Source of the DNA: an uncultured Actinomycetes bacterium | GTDB lineage: Bacteria; Actinomycetota; Thermoleophilia; RBG-16-64-13 | Direction: 5' to 3' | Length of the DNA: 52,224 bases | Assembly (NCBI GenBank): GCA_903873715.1 | Contig: CAIQPS010000137.1 | Coordinates: 1-52,224, forward strand | Shown here: positions 7,289-17,100 of the stretch, piece by piece | Layout of the letters: every line of letters starts with the position of its first letter | How positions within the stretch are numbered: position 1 is the first letter of the stretch | Position numbers and translations under genes: made by a program | Notes under the pieces: model-generated | What the model was told of the DNA's origin: nothing | Database searches by the model: none | Seen by the model: the letters and a program-made list of their open reading frames with translations, nothing else

Positions 7289-9112
7289 CTAGACCGCGGC
7301 GGGCTCGAGGCTGGGCGACGCTTCCGCGGGCGGCTTGCCCGACCGCAGTTCGCGCAGCACCGACTGGTCCATCGTGGCGAGACGCGGCAGGTCGGGCTGA
7401 CGAAGCCTGGTGAGGCGCTCGTCGAGGATCGACAGCACGAGTCTGCTCACTTCCGGCACCTCCATGGCGGCGCGCAGCGACTCGGCCGGGACCTCGAGCA
7501 GGGTGCTCGGCTGGGTAGCCACCACGTCGGCGGTGCGGGTGCTGCCGGTGAGGGCGGCGATCTCGCCGAAGAAGTCGCCGGCCTTGATGGTGGCCAGGCC
7601 GTGGTAGTCCTTCTGCGGGTCCGGGTCGGGGATGCCCACTGCCGCCTCGCCGTCGAGGATGAAGTAAGCGGCGGTAGCGGTATCGCCGTAGGTGACGACC
7701 CGCTCGCCCATGGGGACCTCACGCACGAGCGCCTGAGACAGGAAGTCCGCGCGCTGGCCGTCGTTCAAGTAGCCGAAGGTAGCCAACCGGCCGACCAGCC
7801 GGTCGAAGTCGGCGAGGGTGGCGACCCGCGCGGGGCTGGGAGCGGCGGTGCGCACGGCCCGGAACGCGGCCAGGGCCCGGCGCCATTCGGCGGCCGGCCT
7901 GCCGATGCCTGGGGTGAGTAGCGCGGCGATGGCCACGAAGAACGGGATGATCGAGGCGATGACCATGAGGGCGCGGACGTTGAACACGTCGGCCAGGCCG
8001 GCGCATGCCATCCCGGCGAGGAATATGACGTCGCGCATGACGTAGTTGGCGGCGAACACCCGGCCCCTCATCTCCCGGGGGGTGTGCAACTGCGACAGGG
8101 TCTGCCGGGCCACCGAGTACGGCGAGTTGAAGAACCCGGTGACGGCGACGAAGATGATGCCTATCCATATGGTGGGCGACACCCCGTATATGACGCCCCC
8201 GACGGCGGTGCCCAACGCTCCCACGACCACCCAGAGCCCCATCTGCATCTTCGGGGCGTACTTGGCCATGAACAGGCTGCCGATGACGAATCCAACGGAG
8301 GTCAGACCCTCCTGGATGCCGTATTCGAACTCGGTCCCGCCCAGCACCTTGATGGCCATCGGCAGGAGCAGCACGTTCCAGAGGCCGAAAGCGAAGAAGA
8401 CCGGCGCGCCGAGCATGAACAGCGAGCGCAGCATCGGTGTCCGCCAGAGGGTGCTCGTGCCGGCTTTGAGGTTCTTGAAGATGTTCTCCGCGGCGGTCTC
8501 TTCCGAGACGTCGAGCTTGGGTCTCAGCTGCAGCGCGAAGATGCACAGGGCCGAGAACCCGAAGGTCATCGCATCGATGTAGAACGCCCAGTCGATGCTT
8601 ATGGCCGCCAGGAGACCGGCGCCGGCAAAACCGATGGCGGTGGAACCGAACGACGCTATGGCCAGGAAGGCGTTGGCTGCGGAGAGCTCCTCTTCGGTCG
8701 CGAGTTCGGGGATGATGGCTTCATAGGCCGGGTCGAAGAACTGCTTCACCCCGGCGTTGATGAGGATCATCACGAAGAGCAGCGACACGTGCAGATGCAT
8801 CAGCACCGGGATGAGCGCCACGACCACGCCCATGACGAGGTTGCTGACGATCATGATCGTGCGCCGGTCGTAGCGGTCGACGAACACCCCGGCGATGAGA
8901 CCCACGAGCAGGCTGGGAACGGCGGTGGCCATGAGCGTGACCCCCACCAGGAACGCCGACTGGGTCTGCTGGAACACGTAGATGCCGGCCGCCAGGCTGT
9001 TGAGAGCGGAGCCTGCGGTAGACACGAGCGCTCCCAGCCACAGGAGCAGGAAGTCCCGCTTCTTGAAGACCGACCACGCTGAAACCCGAGCTGCTGCCGC
9101 GCCTGCTGCCAT
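7289..9112 (-). CDS. MFS transporter fused to a cyclic-nucleotide-binding domain
   Basis: The 607-residue protein has an N-terminal MFS domain of about 12 helices (residues 12-405, enterobactin-exporter-like MFS_3 type, with the loop motif VDRYDRRT). It continues into a cytoplasmic cyclic-nucleotide-binding domain (about 450-575). The phosphate-binding cassette reads GEIAALTGSTRTADV, with the ligand-contacting Glu at 517 and Arg at 526, so nucleotide binding looks intact. ATG 9112 follows a GGAGG-rich stretch. The fusion suggests efflux or uptake gated by cAMP or cGMP. It diverges from an operon that ends in a class III nucleotide cyclase, so signal maker and signal reader are neighbours. The substrate is unknown. 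Confidence 0.9.
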   Translation of the reverse strand: MAAGAAAARVSAWSVFKKRDFLLLWLGALVSTAGSALNSLAAGIYVFQQTQSAFLVGVTLMATAVPSLLVGLIAGVFVDRYDRRTIMIVSNLVMGVVVALIPVLMHLHVSLLFVMILINAGVKQFFDPAYEAIIPELATEEELSAANAFLAIASFGSTAIGFAGAGLLAAISIDWAFYIDAMTFGFSALCIFALQLRPKLDVSEETAAENIFKNLKAGTSTLWRTPMLRSLFMLGAPVFFAFGLWNVLLLPMAIKVLGGTEFEYGIQEGLTSVGFVIGSLFMAKYAPKMQMGLWVVVGALGTAVGGVIYGVSPTIWIGIIFVAVTGFFNSPYSVARQTLSQLHTPREMRGRVFAANYVMRDVIFLAGMACAGLADVFNVRALMVIASIIPFFVAIAALLTPGIGRPAAEWRRALAAFRAVRTAAPSPARVATLADFDRLVGRLATFGYLNDGQRADFLSQALVREVPMGERVVTYGDTATAAYFILDGEAAVGIPDPDPQKDYHGLATIKAGDFFGEIAALTGSTRTADVVATQPSTLLEVPAESLRAAMEVPEVSRLVLSILDERLTRLRQPDLPRLATMDQSVLRELRSGKPPAEASPSLEPAAV

Positions 9113-9233
9113 GCCCCTCCGCCTCCCCGCGCTTACCCCGAGGTCAAGAGTATCGCAATCCCCGCCCGCTGAGTATCATTCTGACACCGGCACGTCCGCC
9201 GGGCGGGGAAACCACAGATCGGGGACTGCGAAG

Positions 9234-10013
9234 ATGCGAATAGTCTTCATCGGGACGGGCACGGGGGTGCCCCTCGTGGACAGGGGACCGTCCGGGGTGG
9301 TGGTAGAGCAGGACGGCCATCATCTACTGCTGGACGGCGGGAGCGGCACCATCAGAGGCCTCGTGCGGGCCGGGCTCGACTTCCGGGCAATCGACACCTG
9401 CCTGTACACCCACGCCCACGCCGACCACACCCTGGACCTTCCCGCGTTGGTGCACGCGCTCAACTTCACGCCGGGCTACCACCGCACCTCCGACCTGCGC
9501 ATCCTCGGGCCGGCGGGCTTCCCGGGGTTCGTGGACCTGCTCTTCGCGGCTTATCCGTCGCTGGCCATGCGCAAGTACTCCATCTCAGTGGCGGAGGCGG
9601 GCGAGGCCGAGCACGACTTCGGATGGGGCCGCGTCCGAGCGACCGCCGTGCCTCACGGCAACACCGCCGCCATCTCCTACCGGATCGAGACCGCCGACGG
9701 CGTTGTGGTCTTCTCCGGCGACTGCTCGCCGTCGGACATACTGCCTGCGTTCGCCCGGGGAGCCGACCTGCTGGTGAGCGAGGCGTCATTCCCCGAGTGG
9801 GTGCCCGAGGCCGACTTCCACCTGATGACCGCCCAGGCAGCCCGGATCGCCGCGGGGGCTGGAGTGAAGGCCCTGGTGCTCACGCACTTCTATCCCTGGC
9901 CTGATCCGTACGACCCGGTGGCTCTGAGCCGCCCACATTTCTCGGGTATGGTCATCCCCGCCACCGACGGGCTCGTCCTCGAGGTGCGGGACGGAGAAGT
10001 CCGCCTGACGTGA
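9234..10013 (+). CDS. Metallo-beta-lactamase-fold hydrolase, ribonuclease Z-like
   Basis: The 259-residue protein begins at ATG 9234. It has the GTGTGVP start and HAHADH zinc motif of the RNase Z/arylsulfatase group, plus later metal ligands in VPHG, FSGDC and THFYP. The length fits the short RNase Z-like hydrolases; I see no flexible exosite arm, so a tRNA 3'-processing role is not assured. A phosphodiesterase or other small-ester hydrolase is just as likely, which is notable because the next gene, overlapping by four bases (GTGA), encodes a cyclase-type signalling protein. Confidence 0.85.
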   Translation: MRIVFIGTGTGVPLVDRGPSGVVVEQDGHHLLLDGGSGTIRGLVRAGLDFRAIDTCLYTHAHADHTLDLPALVHALNFTPGYHRTSDLRILGPAGFPGFVDLLFAAYPSLAMRKYSISVAEAGEAEHDFGWGRVRATAVPHGNTAAISYRIETADGVVVFSGDCSPSDILPAFARGADLLVSEASFPEWVPEADFHLMTAQAARIAAGAGVKALVLTHFYPWPDPYDPVALSRPHFSGMVIPATDGLVLEVRDGEVRLT

Positions 10014-13000
10014 ACCCCGGGACCAGCGTAGTCGCCAGCTACGTGCCGGCGGTGGTCGCGGAGATCGTCTCCGGCGCCGAGGCCGGGCCGCCCTGGGGCC
10101 GCATGATCGAGGGGACTCTCGTGATGGCCGACGTGTCGGGCTTCACCGCCATGTCGGAGCGGCTCGCCCAGGCCGGCCACGAGGGCGCCGAGCGCCTCAC
10201 GGGCATCATCAACCACTTCTTCGAGGGCAAACTGGAGACGGCCAGGAGCTACGGCGGGGACGTGTTGATGTTCGGCGGGGACGCCATCCTGCTGTTGTTC
10301 CGTGGAGACCGCCACGCCGAGAGGGCTGTGAGCGCCGCCTGGAAGATGTTGCAGGAGACCCGGAACATGCCGGGAGTGAAGCTCCCGGGCGGGAACATCA
10401 AGCTGAGCATGTCGGTGGGAGCGCACTCCGGACCCTCGTTACTCGCCGCCGCCGGCCTGCCTGAAGAGCGCATGCAGCTCTTCGCGATCGGGGACACCGC
10501 AGCCGAGACGGCCGCAGCCGAAGCGCAGGCCGACCGGGGACAACTGGTGGTCACCACGGCCACGGCCGCCTTGCTGCCTGCGGGCTGGCATCTGGAGGAA
10601 GAGTCCGGTCGGATGCGGGTGACGTCCGGCAGACCGCTGAGTCCCGAGCGGGAGACAGGCGCCGGCGGGAGGGATGAAGGAGCGGGCCGCCCCGAGGCGA
10701 GCGCCGAACGGTTGCTCGCGTTCGCCCCGCCGCCCGTGCGCGACGCCTACCTGGCCGGAGCAAGCCCCGAGGTGATGCTTCCCGAGCACCGCCGCGTGTC
10801 GGTGGTGTTCGTACGGGTGCTCGGCCTCAACCGGATGCTCCGTGAGGCGGGGGTCTCCCCCGTGCTGGCCGAACTGCAGCGTACCGCGGCCGAAGTCGTG
10901 GGATTGGCAGCCAAACACCGAGGCTTCCTGGTCAGCACAGACATGGATACCAAGGGCTTGAAGCTCATCCTGGCGTTCGGAGCGCCGGTGGCCCACGAGT
11001 TCTCGGCAGTGAACGCGGCCCGGTTCGCGATGGAATTGCGGGAGTGCCACGCTGCGCCATCCGACCTCGAGTATCAGATCGGCGTCGCCGGAGGCCGGGT
11101 CTTCGCCGGGGACCTGGGGCCCGTTTGGCGGCGCCAGTACACGGTGATGGGCGACGAGGTGAACCTGGCTGCGCGACTCATGGCCTCTTCCGATCCGGGC
11201 ACGGTGCTCGCCCCCTCAGCGTGGGCCGAGCAGAGCGGGGGCGACCTGTGCGTGGAGCAACGCGCTCCTATCCGGGTCAAGGGCAAAGCCGACGAGATCC
11301 CGATATGCGTTCTGCGGTCGGAAGACCGGGAGACGGCGGGACCCGTGACACGGAGACGCACACCGCTGCTCGGCCGCGGTCCGGAGCTCGAGATGTTCCA
11401 ACGGATGTGGGCCGAGGCCCGCGCCGGTGCCGGCCGGGCGCTGGCCGTGTCGGGCGACGCGGGTGTCGGCAAGAGCCGTTTCGTGGACGAGGCGATCGCG
11501 AAGGTCTGCCGCCCGGCGGAGCCGGCCGAGGGACCGCGGAGTGCGCGGGGGACCGAGGCGCCGGGGACCCAAGGACCGCAGCCGGCGCCACAGGTGATCC
11601 GCGCTCACTGCCAGGAACACCTTCAGGGCGTGCCGTTCGCACCCTGGATCGAGGTACTCACCTCGGTCATGGGACTCGGGCCGGGACAGGATGCGGGGGA
11701 ACGCACGGCGGCGGCAGGAGCGGCGCTGGAGCGCTTGGCTCCGGGAATGGCCGAGTTCGGCAGCCTTCTCAACCCCCTTCTGGGCGTAGCCTTCCCCATG
11801 GCGGAAGTGGTCTCGTCTCTGGACGTGCAGTCCCGCCGCCAACGGCTGGTGGACCTCATGGTGCGTGCGATCGCCGGCAGCTGTCCGCCGGGCGGCTCGA
11901 TCCTCTTCATCGACGACCTGCACTGGGCCGACGACAGCTCCCTGGACGTGGCCCTCGAACTGGCCGCCTCCCTTCCCGGACGTCCGATGCTCCTGCTGCT
12001 GTCGCATCGTCCGGCCGACCGGCTGGCGCGGCTGATCGAGGGCGCCACGGCACTGGCGCTGCGCGAACTGACCTTCGAAGACTCCGTCGAGTTCGTCCGG
12101 ACCGTGCTCGAAGCACCGGACCTTCCCGAGGCCATCGTCGCCGCCATACACGCCAAGACCCGGGGCAACCCGCTCTTCCTCGAGGAGGTCGCGTACTCTC
12201 TGCGCGCGCCGGGCGTCCTCGAACGGATCCTGGACGCCTCGTCGATCTCCCAGGCAGCGGAGCTCGCGGCGCTGGCGGTGCCCGACCGGGTGCAGGGACT
12301 GCTCATGTCTCGCGTGGATGCCGCGCCTCCCGTGGAGCGGAGCCTGCTCAAACTGGCGGCGGTCATAGGCCAAGAATTCGCCATGGGCACTTTGGAAGCC
12401 CTTGCCGCCCAGATGGACCCGTCGCTCGCGGTGGGCCGGACCCTGGCGTCGCTCCTCCAGGCGGCCATGATCGTCCGGTCACCCGGAGATTCGTACCGCT
12501 TCCAGCACACCCTGCTGCAGGAAGTCACGTACGAGAGTCTCCCCTTCCAGCGGCGCCGCGAGATCCACGCCCAGGTGGCCGCGGTCCTGGAAAGAGCTGG
12601 CGAGCACCCCGACCACGGTGTCCTGGTGCATCACTACCGCCACGCGGGCGACAGCGAGCAGACGCGCACGCACGCGGTGAGGGCCTCGGAGACGTCCCAG
12701 GCCGTGTACGCCTTCCAGGAGGCCGCGGACTACCTCAAGATCGCCCTGGAGACGGCTCAGGCCTCCACTCCGGAGCACGCGTCGTTGCGCAGCCGCTTGG
12801 AGGAGCTCACGGCGGACTGTCTGGAATCTCTCGGACGGCACGACGAGGCGGTCGACTTCTACGTACGGGCGCGCCGCCGTTGGGAGTCCCCGCTGTGCAG
12901 GGCGGCCGCTCCCTCCGCCCTCGCCACCATCGCACCGGTCACGGACCCCGAGGCCCGCGAGAGCGACCTCTGCTGGAAGGTGGCACGATGCGTCGAACGG

Positions 13001-14089
13001 GAGCACAAGGGATACAGGAGGGCGCTGCGCTGGCTGCAGGCGGCGGAGGAGTCCTTGCCTCCGGGCAGGGACGAGCTGGCGTCCCGCCTGCAAGTGACGC
13101 GGGGCGTCATCTTCTTCCGCCTCGGGGACCTGCAGCGGTCGCTGGCCTCCTGCGAGCAGGGGCTCGCTCTTGCCGGTCGCGGCGAGAAGGGCACCCGCGC
13201 CTACGCCCTGTCCATGCTGGCCCAACCCCTGATCGGGCTCAGCCTGTTCGACCGGGCCGTGGACGTTATCAAGGAGTCGGTCGCGCTCTACGAGGAGGTC
13301 GGCGACCTGGCGGGCCAGGCCGCCGGACACGGGAACCTGGCCGCGTGCTACCAGTACCTCGGCGATCCCCGGCTCTCCCTCCACCACCACGAGTTGTCCC
13401 TGGAGCTCTATCACCGGCTGTCGTACCGCACAGGCGAGTCCATCGGCCACAACAACATCGCCGAGGTGCTGCTCCAGCTGGGGCGGACCGAGGAGGCCAT
13501 CGGCCACCTGCAACAGGTGGTGGACCGCTGGGAGGAACGCAAGACGCCCCCAGCCCTGGTGGGGTTCGTGCTGGTCAACATGTCGAAGGCCCTGCTGCGC
13601 GGGCAGGCGTTCGCCGAAGCGGAAGCGGCCCTCGATCAGGGCTCGAAGATCCTCTCCGACATCGGGGCCGAGGGCCTGCTCATGGAGGCCGACCTGCAAC
13701 GAGCCCGGCTCCTCCTCGCCCAGGGCCGGCCTGGTGAGTCCGAGGCCGCCTGTCGAAAGCTGCTCGAGACGGCGCGGAACAGCGGGGCCAGGCTCACCGA
13801 GGCCCAAGCGCTCTGCCTCGCAGGGAGCGCCCGGTCGGAGGTCGGCGACCGCCAGACGGCCCGGGAACTGCTCCAGGAGGCGGTGTGGTTGGCCGCAGAG
13901 CTTGGAGCCGAATACGAGAAGGCGCTGGCCCTCGTCGCCCTGGCCAAGGCCATGGCCGGTTCGCCGGGTCAGAGCGAGACGGCGGCAGGAGAGCCGCTCG
14001 AGGAGGCTATCGGCCTGTTCGAGAAGATGGGAGCGGAGCACGACCTGCGGGAGGCGCGCAGCTATCGCGATAGCTCAGCAGGCTGCTGA
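10010..14089 (+). CDS. Soluble-adenylyl-cyclase-like protein: two class III cyclase domains, AAA ATPase, TPR
   Basis: The protein has 1359 residues and starts at GTG 10010, overlapping the previous stop. Domain order: cyclase C1 (about 36-190) with metal Asp 41 and 91; cyclase C2 (about 262-410) with a KG..LILAFG stretch and a VNLAARL helix; AAA/NACHT-like ATPase (Walker A GDAGVGKS near 482, Walker B LFIDDLHWAD near 632); then TPR-like helices to the end. This is the layout of mammalian soluble adenylyl cyclase (ADCY10). The C1 position that normally holds the adenine-selecting Lys is Met87, so the substrate or activity may differ. No membrane segment is present. It may act as a signal enzyme, or as an ATP-driven regulator using C1/C2 as a sensor. 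Confidence 0.9.
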   Translation: MNPGTSVVASYVPAVVAEIVSGAEAGPPWGRMIEGTLVMADVSGFTAMSERLAQAGHEGAERLTGIINHFFEGKLETARSYGGDVLMFGGDAILLLFRGDRHAERAVSAAWKMLQETRNMPGVKLPGGNIKLSMSVGAHSGPSLLAAAGLPEERMQLFAIGDTAAETAAAEAQADRGQLVVTTATAALLPAGWHLEEESGRMRVTSGRPLSPERETGAGGRDEGAGRPEASAERLLAFAPPPVRDAYLAGASPEVMLPEHRRVSVVFVRVLGLNRMLREAGVSPVLAELQRTAAEVVGLAAKHRGFLVSTDMDTKGLKLILAFGAPVAHEFSAVNAARFAMELRECHAAPSDLEYQIGVAGGRVFAGDLGPVWRRQYTVMGDEVNLAARLMASSDPGTVLAPSAWAEQSGGDLCVEQRAPIRVKGKADEIPICVLRSEDRETAGPVTRRRTPLLGRGPELEMFQRMWAEARAGAGRALAVSGDAGVGKSRFVDEAIAKVCRPAEPAEGPRSARGTEAPGTQGPQPAPQVIRAHCQEHLQGVPFAPWIEVLTSVMGLGPGQDAGERTAAAGAALERLAPGMAEFGSLLNPLLGVAFPMAEVVSSLDVQSRRQRLVDLMVRAIAGSCPPGGSILFIDDLHWADDSSLDVALELAASLPGRPMLLLLSHRPADRLARLIEGATALALRELTFEDSVEFVRTVLEAPDLPEAIVAAIHAKTRGNPLFLEEVAYSLRAPGVLERILDASSISQAAELAALAVPDRVQGLLMSRVDAAPPVERSLLKLAAVIGQEFAMGTLEALAAQMDPSLAVGRTLASLLQAAMIVRSPGDSYRFQHTLLQEVTYESLPFQRRREIHAQVAAVLERAGEHPDHGVLVHHYRHAGDSEQTRTHAVRASETSQAVYAFQEAADYLKIALETAQASTPEHASLRSRLEELTADCLESLGRHDEAVDFYVRARRRWESPLCRAAAPSALATIAPVTDPEARESDLCWKVARCVEREHKGYRRALRWLQAAEESLPPGRDELASRLQVTRGVIFFRLGDLQRSLASCEQGLALAGRGEKGTRAYALSMLAQPLIGLSLFDRAVDVIKESVALYEEVGDLAGQAAGHGNLAACYQYLGDPRLSLHHHELSLELYHRLSYRTGESIGHNNIAEVLLQLGRTEEAIGHLQQVVDRWEERKTPPALVGFVLVNMSKALLRGQAFAEAEAALDQGSKILSDIGAEGLLMEADLQRARLLLAQGRPGESEAACRKLLETARNSGARLTEAQALCLAGSARSEVGDRQTARELLQEAVWLAAELGAEYEKALALVALAKAMAGSPGQSETAAGEPLEEAIGLFEKMGAEHDLREARSYRDSSAGC

Positions 14090-14172
14090 AAACGAAACCC
14101 CGGCCGGCCGAGAGCACCGGGCGGCACGATACTGTGTCCTCGGTCGCGCCGATAGCGCTGCTCACCGCCGGT

Positions 14173-17100
14173 CTATTGATACCCGTCGCTCGAGTCGGGC
14201 GTCCAAGCGTCGAAGTACAGCCAGGTCGGCTGGGCCCCGTCGGTCTGGTTCATCAGCGTGTACGACAGCGTCACGACCTTGTTGGCCGGCACTTCGGTGA
14301 TCGTGGCTACCACCCAGCCGGAATCCCAGTACTTGTACTGGTTGTTGTTGAACCCGGCCGTCTTGACCACGACGGGCAGTGGTGCGGCTGCGCCGGTGAG
14401 GCTGGACGACATCTTGCCGACCGAGGCGCCGGTGGTGTCTTTCACGTCCACGGTCAGCGCGTCGCGTATGCGCCAGTCCTCTGTGAGGATGCGGTAGGCC
14501 ACGTAGATGGGGCTGCCGTCCGAGAGGAAGGTCTGGCCGACGGTGGTCAGCCCCTTCGCCTGATGGTTGCTGCCTGTGCGCGAGCCGCCGAGGATGAGCA
14601 TCTTCGCCCCATCGTACGGAGAGATCGACACGTCCGGATTGGCGTCGGTGCCGGAGATCTCGACATTGTCAGGCTCTGCCTGCGACAGGATGGACCAGAA
14701 GCGCATGCCCGCTTCGAAGCCGGGGTTCTGCAGCCCGGGCGTGAGGCCCACCGAGGCGCCGCGGCCGGTGAGACCGGTCACGTTGCCCTTGCCGTCGACC
14801 ACCTGGATGTACAGAGCCAGCTGGTTAAGATCGATGCCGGTGAGGTCGAGGGTGAGGTCGTATCGCCCGCCCTCGCCGTTGGGGCCGGAGGTGAACTTAA
14901 CGTCACCGCCCACCGGGACGAACATGGAGGTCGGGCCCATCTGCAGGACCACGATGCGCGAGATACCACTCGCGTCCTTGGCCGCGATGCTCACGTTCGC
15001 TTTGGTGCCGATCACCCAGAAGTCGATGCCGCTCACGGTCGGAGCCAGCCAGTCGGCGCCGGTGGCCGGGGTCACCGACCGCAGCACCTCGGCCTGCAGG
15101 GACGACCAGACGCGCTCGGTTCCGACGACCTTCGGGTCGGTGGACGACGCCTTGAACTGCGCGGGCACGATCACCAGTTTCTGGTCGAACCCGGCGGGAG
15201 TCTGGATGGTGGTCAGCACGCCCGGGTCCGCCGGCCAGAAGCCGCTCGGGGCGACCTGGAACTCGTCCGCGCCGACTTCCCATTCCACGCCCGGCCGCGA
15301 GATGACCGGGTCGAAGTCCGCGCGGTCGCTGTAGGTGCCGGCGGTGAACACCACGCCGTGCGCCGGGCCCTGGGTGCGCGCCGCCAGGACGTTCGTGACG
15401 ACCGGGTGCACCGGCCGCTCGGGAGTCGCCTCGTACTGGCCGTCTGCGGCCACGTACTGGCCGGCGTCGACGGTCTCAAGGGTCAAGGCATAGGTGTGAT
15501 CCAGGGTCGCCGCGGTCCACGTGGAATCCATCGACTTCTCGCCGAACACCAACCGGAACCCGTTGAGCGGGGTGCCGGTGGCGGCGGGGGTGGAAGCGGT
15601 CTTGGCCGCGGTCGCGCCGCCCACCGCCAGCTTGTACTGCGGCATGCCGTACATGGTGAACTCCACGCTCGACTTCTGGTCGTACGGGGTCACCGCGGAC
15701 AGGGTGCTGAAGTACTGCTGCTTGGCCTGCGCCAGGGCCAGACCGATGGAAGCGGCCGCAGTGCCCGTGGACGAACCGGTGCCGCCCACCATCTCGCGGG
15801 CGAAGTCGCCGATGAGGGCCTCGGTCCCGGCGATGCCCTCGGTATCGCCGTAGCCGTAGCCGCTGCTGCCCACGTACAGACCGCCCTGGCGCATCATGGC
15901 CTGGGGCAGGTCGAGTTTGACGTCTATCGGACTGTCGGCGGGAAGCTCCACAGCCTGCTCGTCCGGCACGCTCAGGCCGGAGTGGCAGCCCATGGAGAAC
16001 ACCAGCCGGCCCTTGAAGAGGCTGCCCGACCCGGCCGCCGCCACCGCTTTGCTGGTCACCAGTTCGGTGTCGGAGTAGTCCTCACCGGCGACGGACTGCG
16101 AATAGCCGTACGCCGAGATGCCTGCGAAGTGTGTGAAGTGTGCGTTGATGTCGGCGATCTGGACACCGGCGTTGAGGGCATCCCAGAGCTGGGTGCCGTG
16201 CCAGGCGTCGCTGATGAGACCGCTCGCGTTGGTGACGCTCATGCCCGCGCCGGCCAGCGTGTTCTTGACGGCCAGGGCGCCGTCGGCCATGAAGTCGTAG
16301 CCGCTCACCACGCCCACGTTGGCGGACAGGATGCCGTTGGCGTCCTTGAACGCCTGGATGGCCCCGGCGATCTCCGCCGGCTTCTCGACCAGGCGACTCA
16401 CGGCCAGGTCGGGCACGTAGATGGAGCTGCCGCCCCAGGCGATGGGCAGCTTGTCGGCGTAGTAGTCGTCGGTGAGCACGTAGCCCCTTGCGATACTCGC
16501 GAGGGTCGCGCTCGGTGCGGTCATGAACGACGAGTTGAGGTACTCCTGCTCGTTGCCTATCGCGGTCTGGTCGACCAGGCGGCGGGCCGGGACGACCCGG
16601 TCGTCGCCGACCAGCACCACGTACTTGATGCTCGGGTTGGCGGCCAGCTGGTCCTGGATGACGTTCCGAATAGCGCCCGCCACCACGTTGGCCAGATCCA
16701 CCCGCCAGGGCTCGACGTCCCAATCCGTGTACAGGTTGCCGGCCACCGAGACGACCTTGCCCTTGACGTCCGCCCGGTCGGCCACCGACAGCAGGGCGTT
16801 CTTCACGATCGTGGCACCGTCGTTGGGGTCGCCGCTGGTGGACCCTGCCGGGTAGAGAGCGGTGAGCCGCTCGAACTGGGTGACGAACAGGGTGAGCGGG
16901 GCGGCCTGGGCCTTGACCACGACGGTCGAGCTGGTCGGGCTGGTGACCAGAGGATCCTGCGGAGTCTCGGTGGACGCGAGGACGTCCTCCGGCCGGGAAG
17001 TCTCGAGCTGGAGGGTGTAGGGCTTCTTGAGAGAGAAGGCGCCGTTGGCCGACTTCACCGCGACGTACACGTGCCCCTGCACGCTGGTGGTCTGCGGATA

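Noticed and set aside
14090-14172. Terminator between the cyclase gene and the convergent C25-like gene
   Set aside because: GC-rich palindromic bits (CCGGCCGG) occur, but no stem with a T-tract could be drawn.
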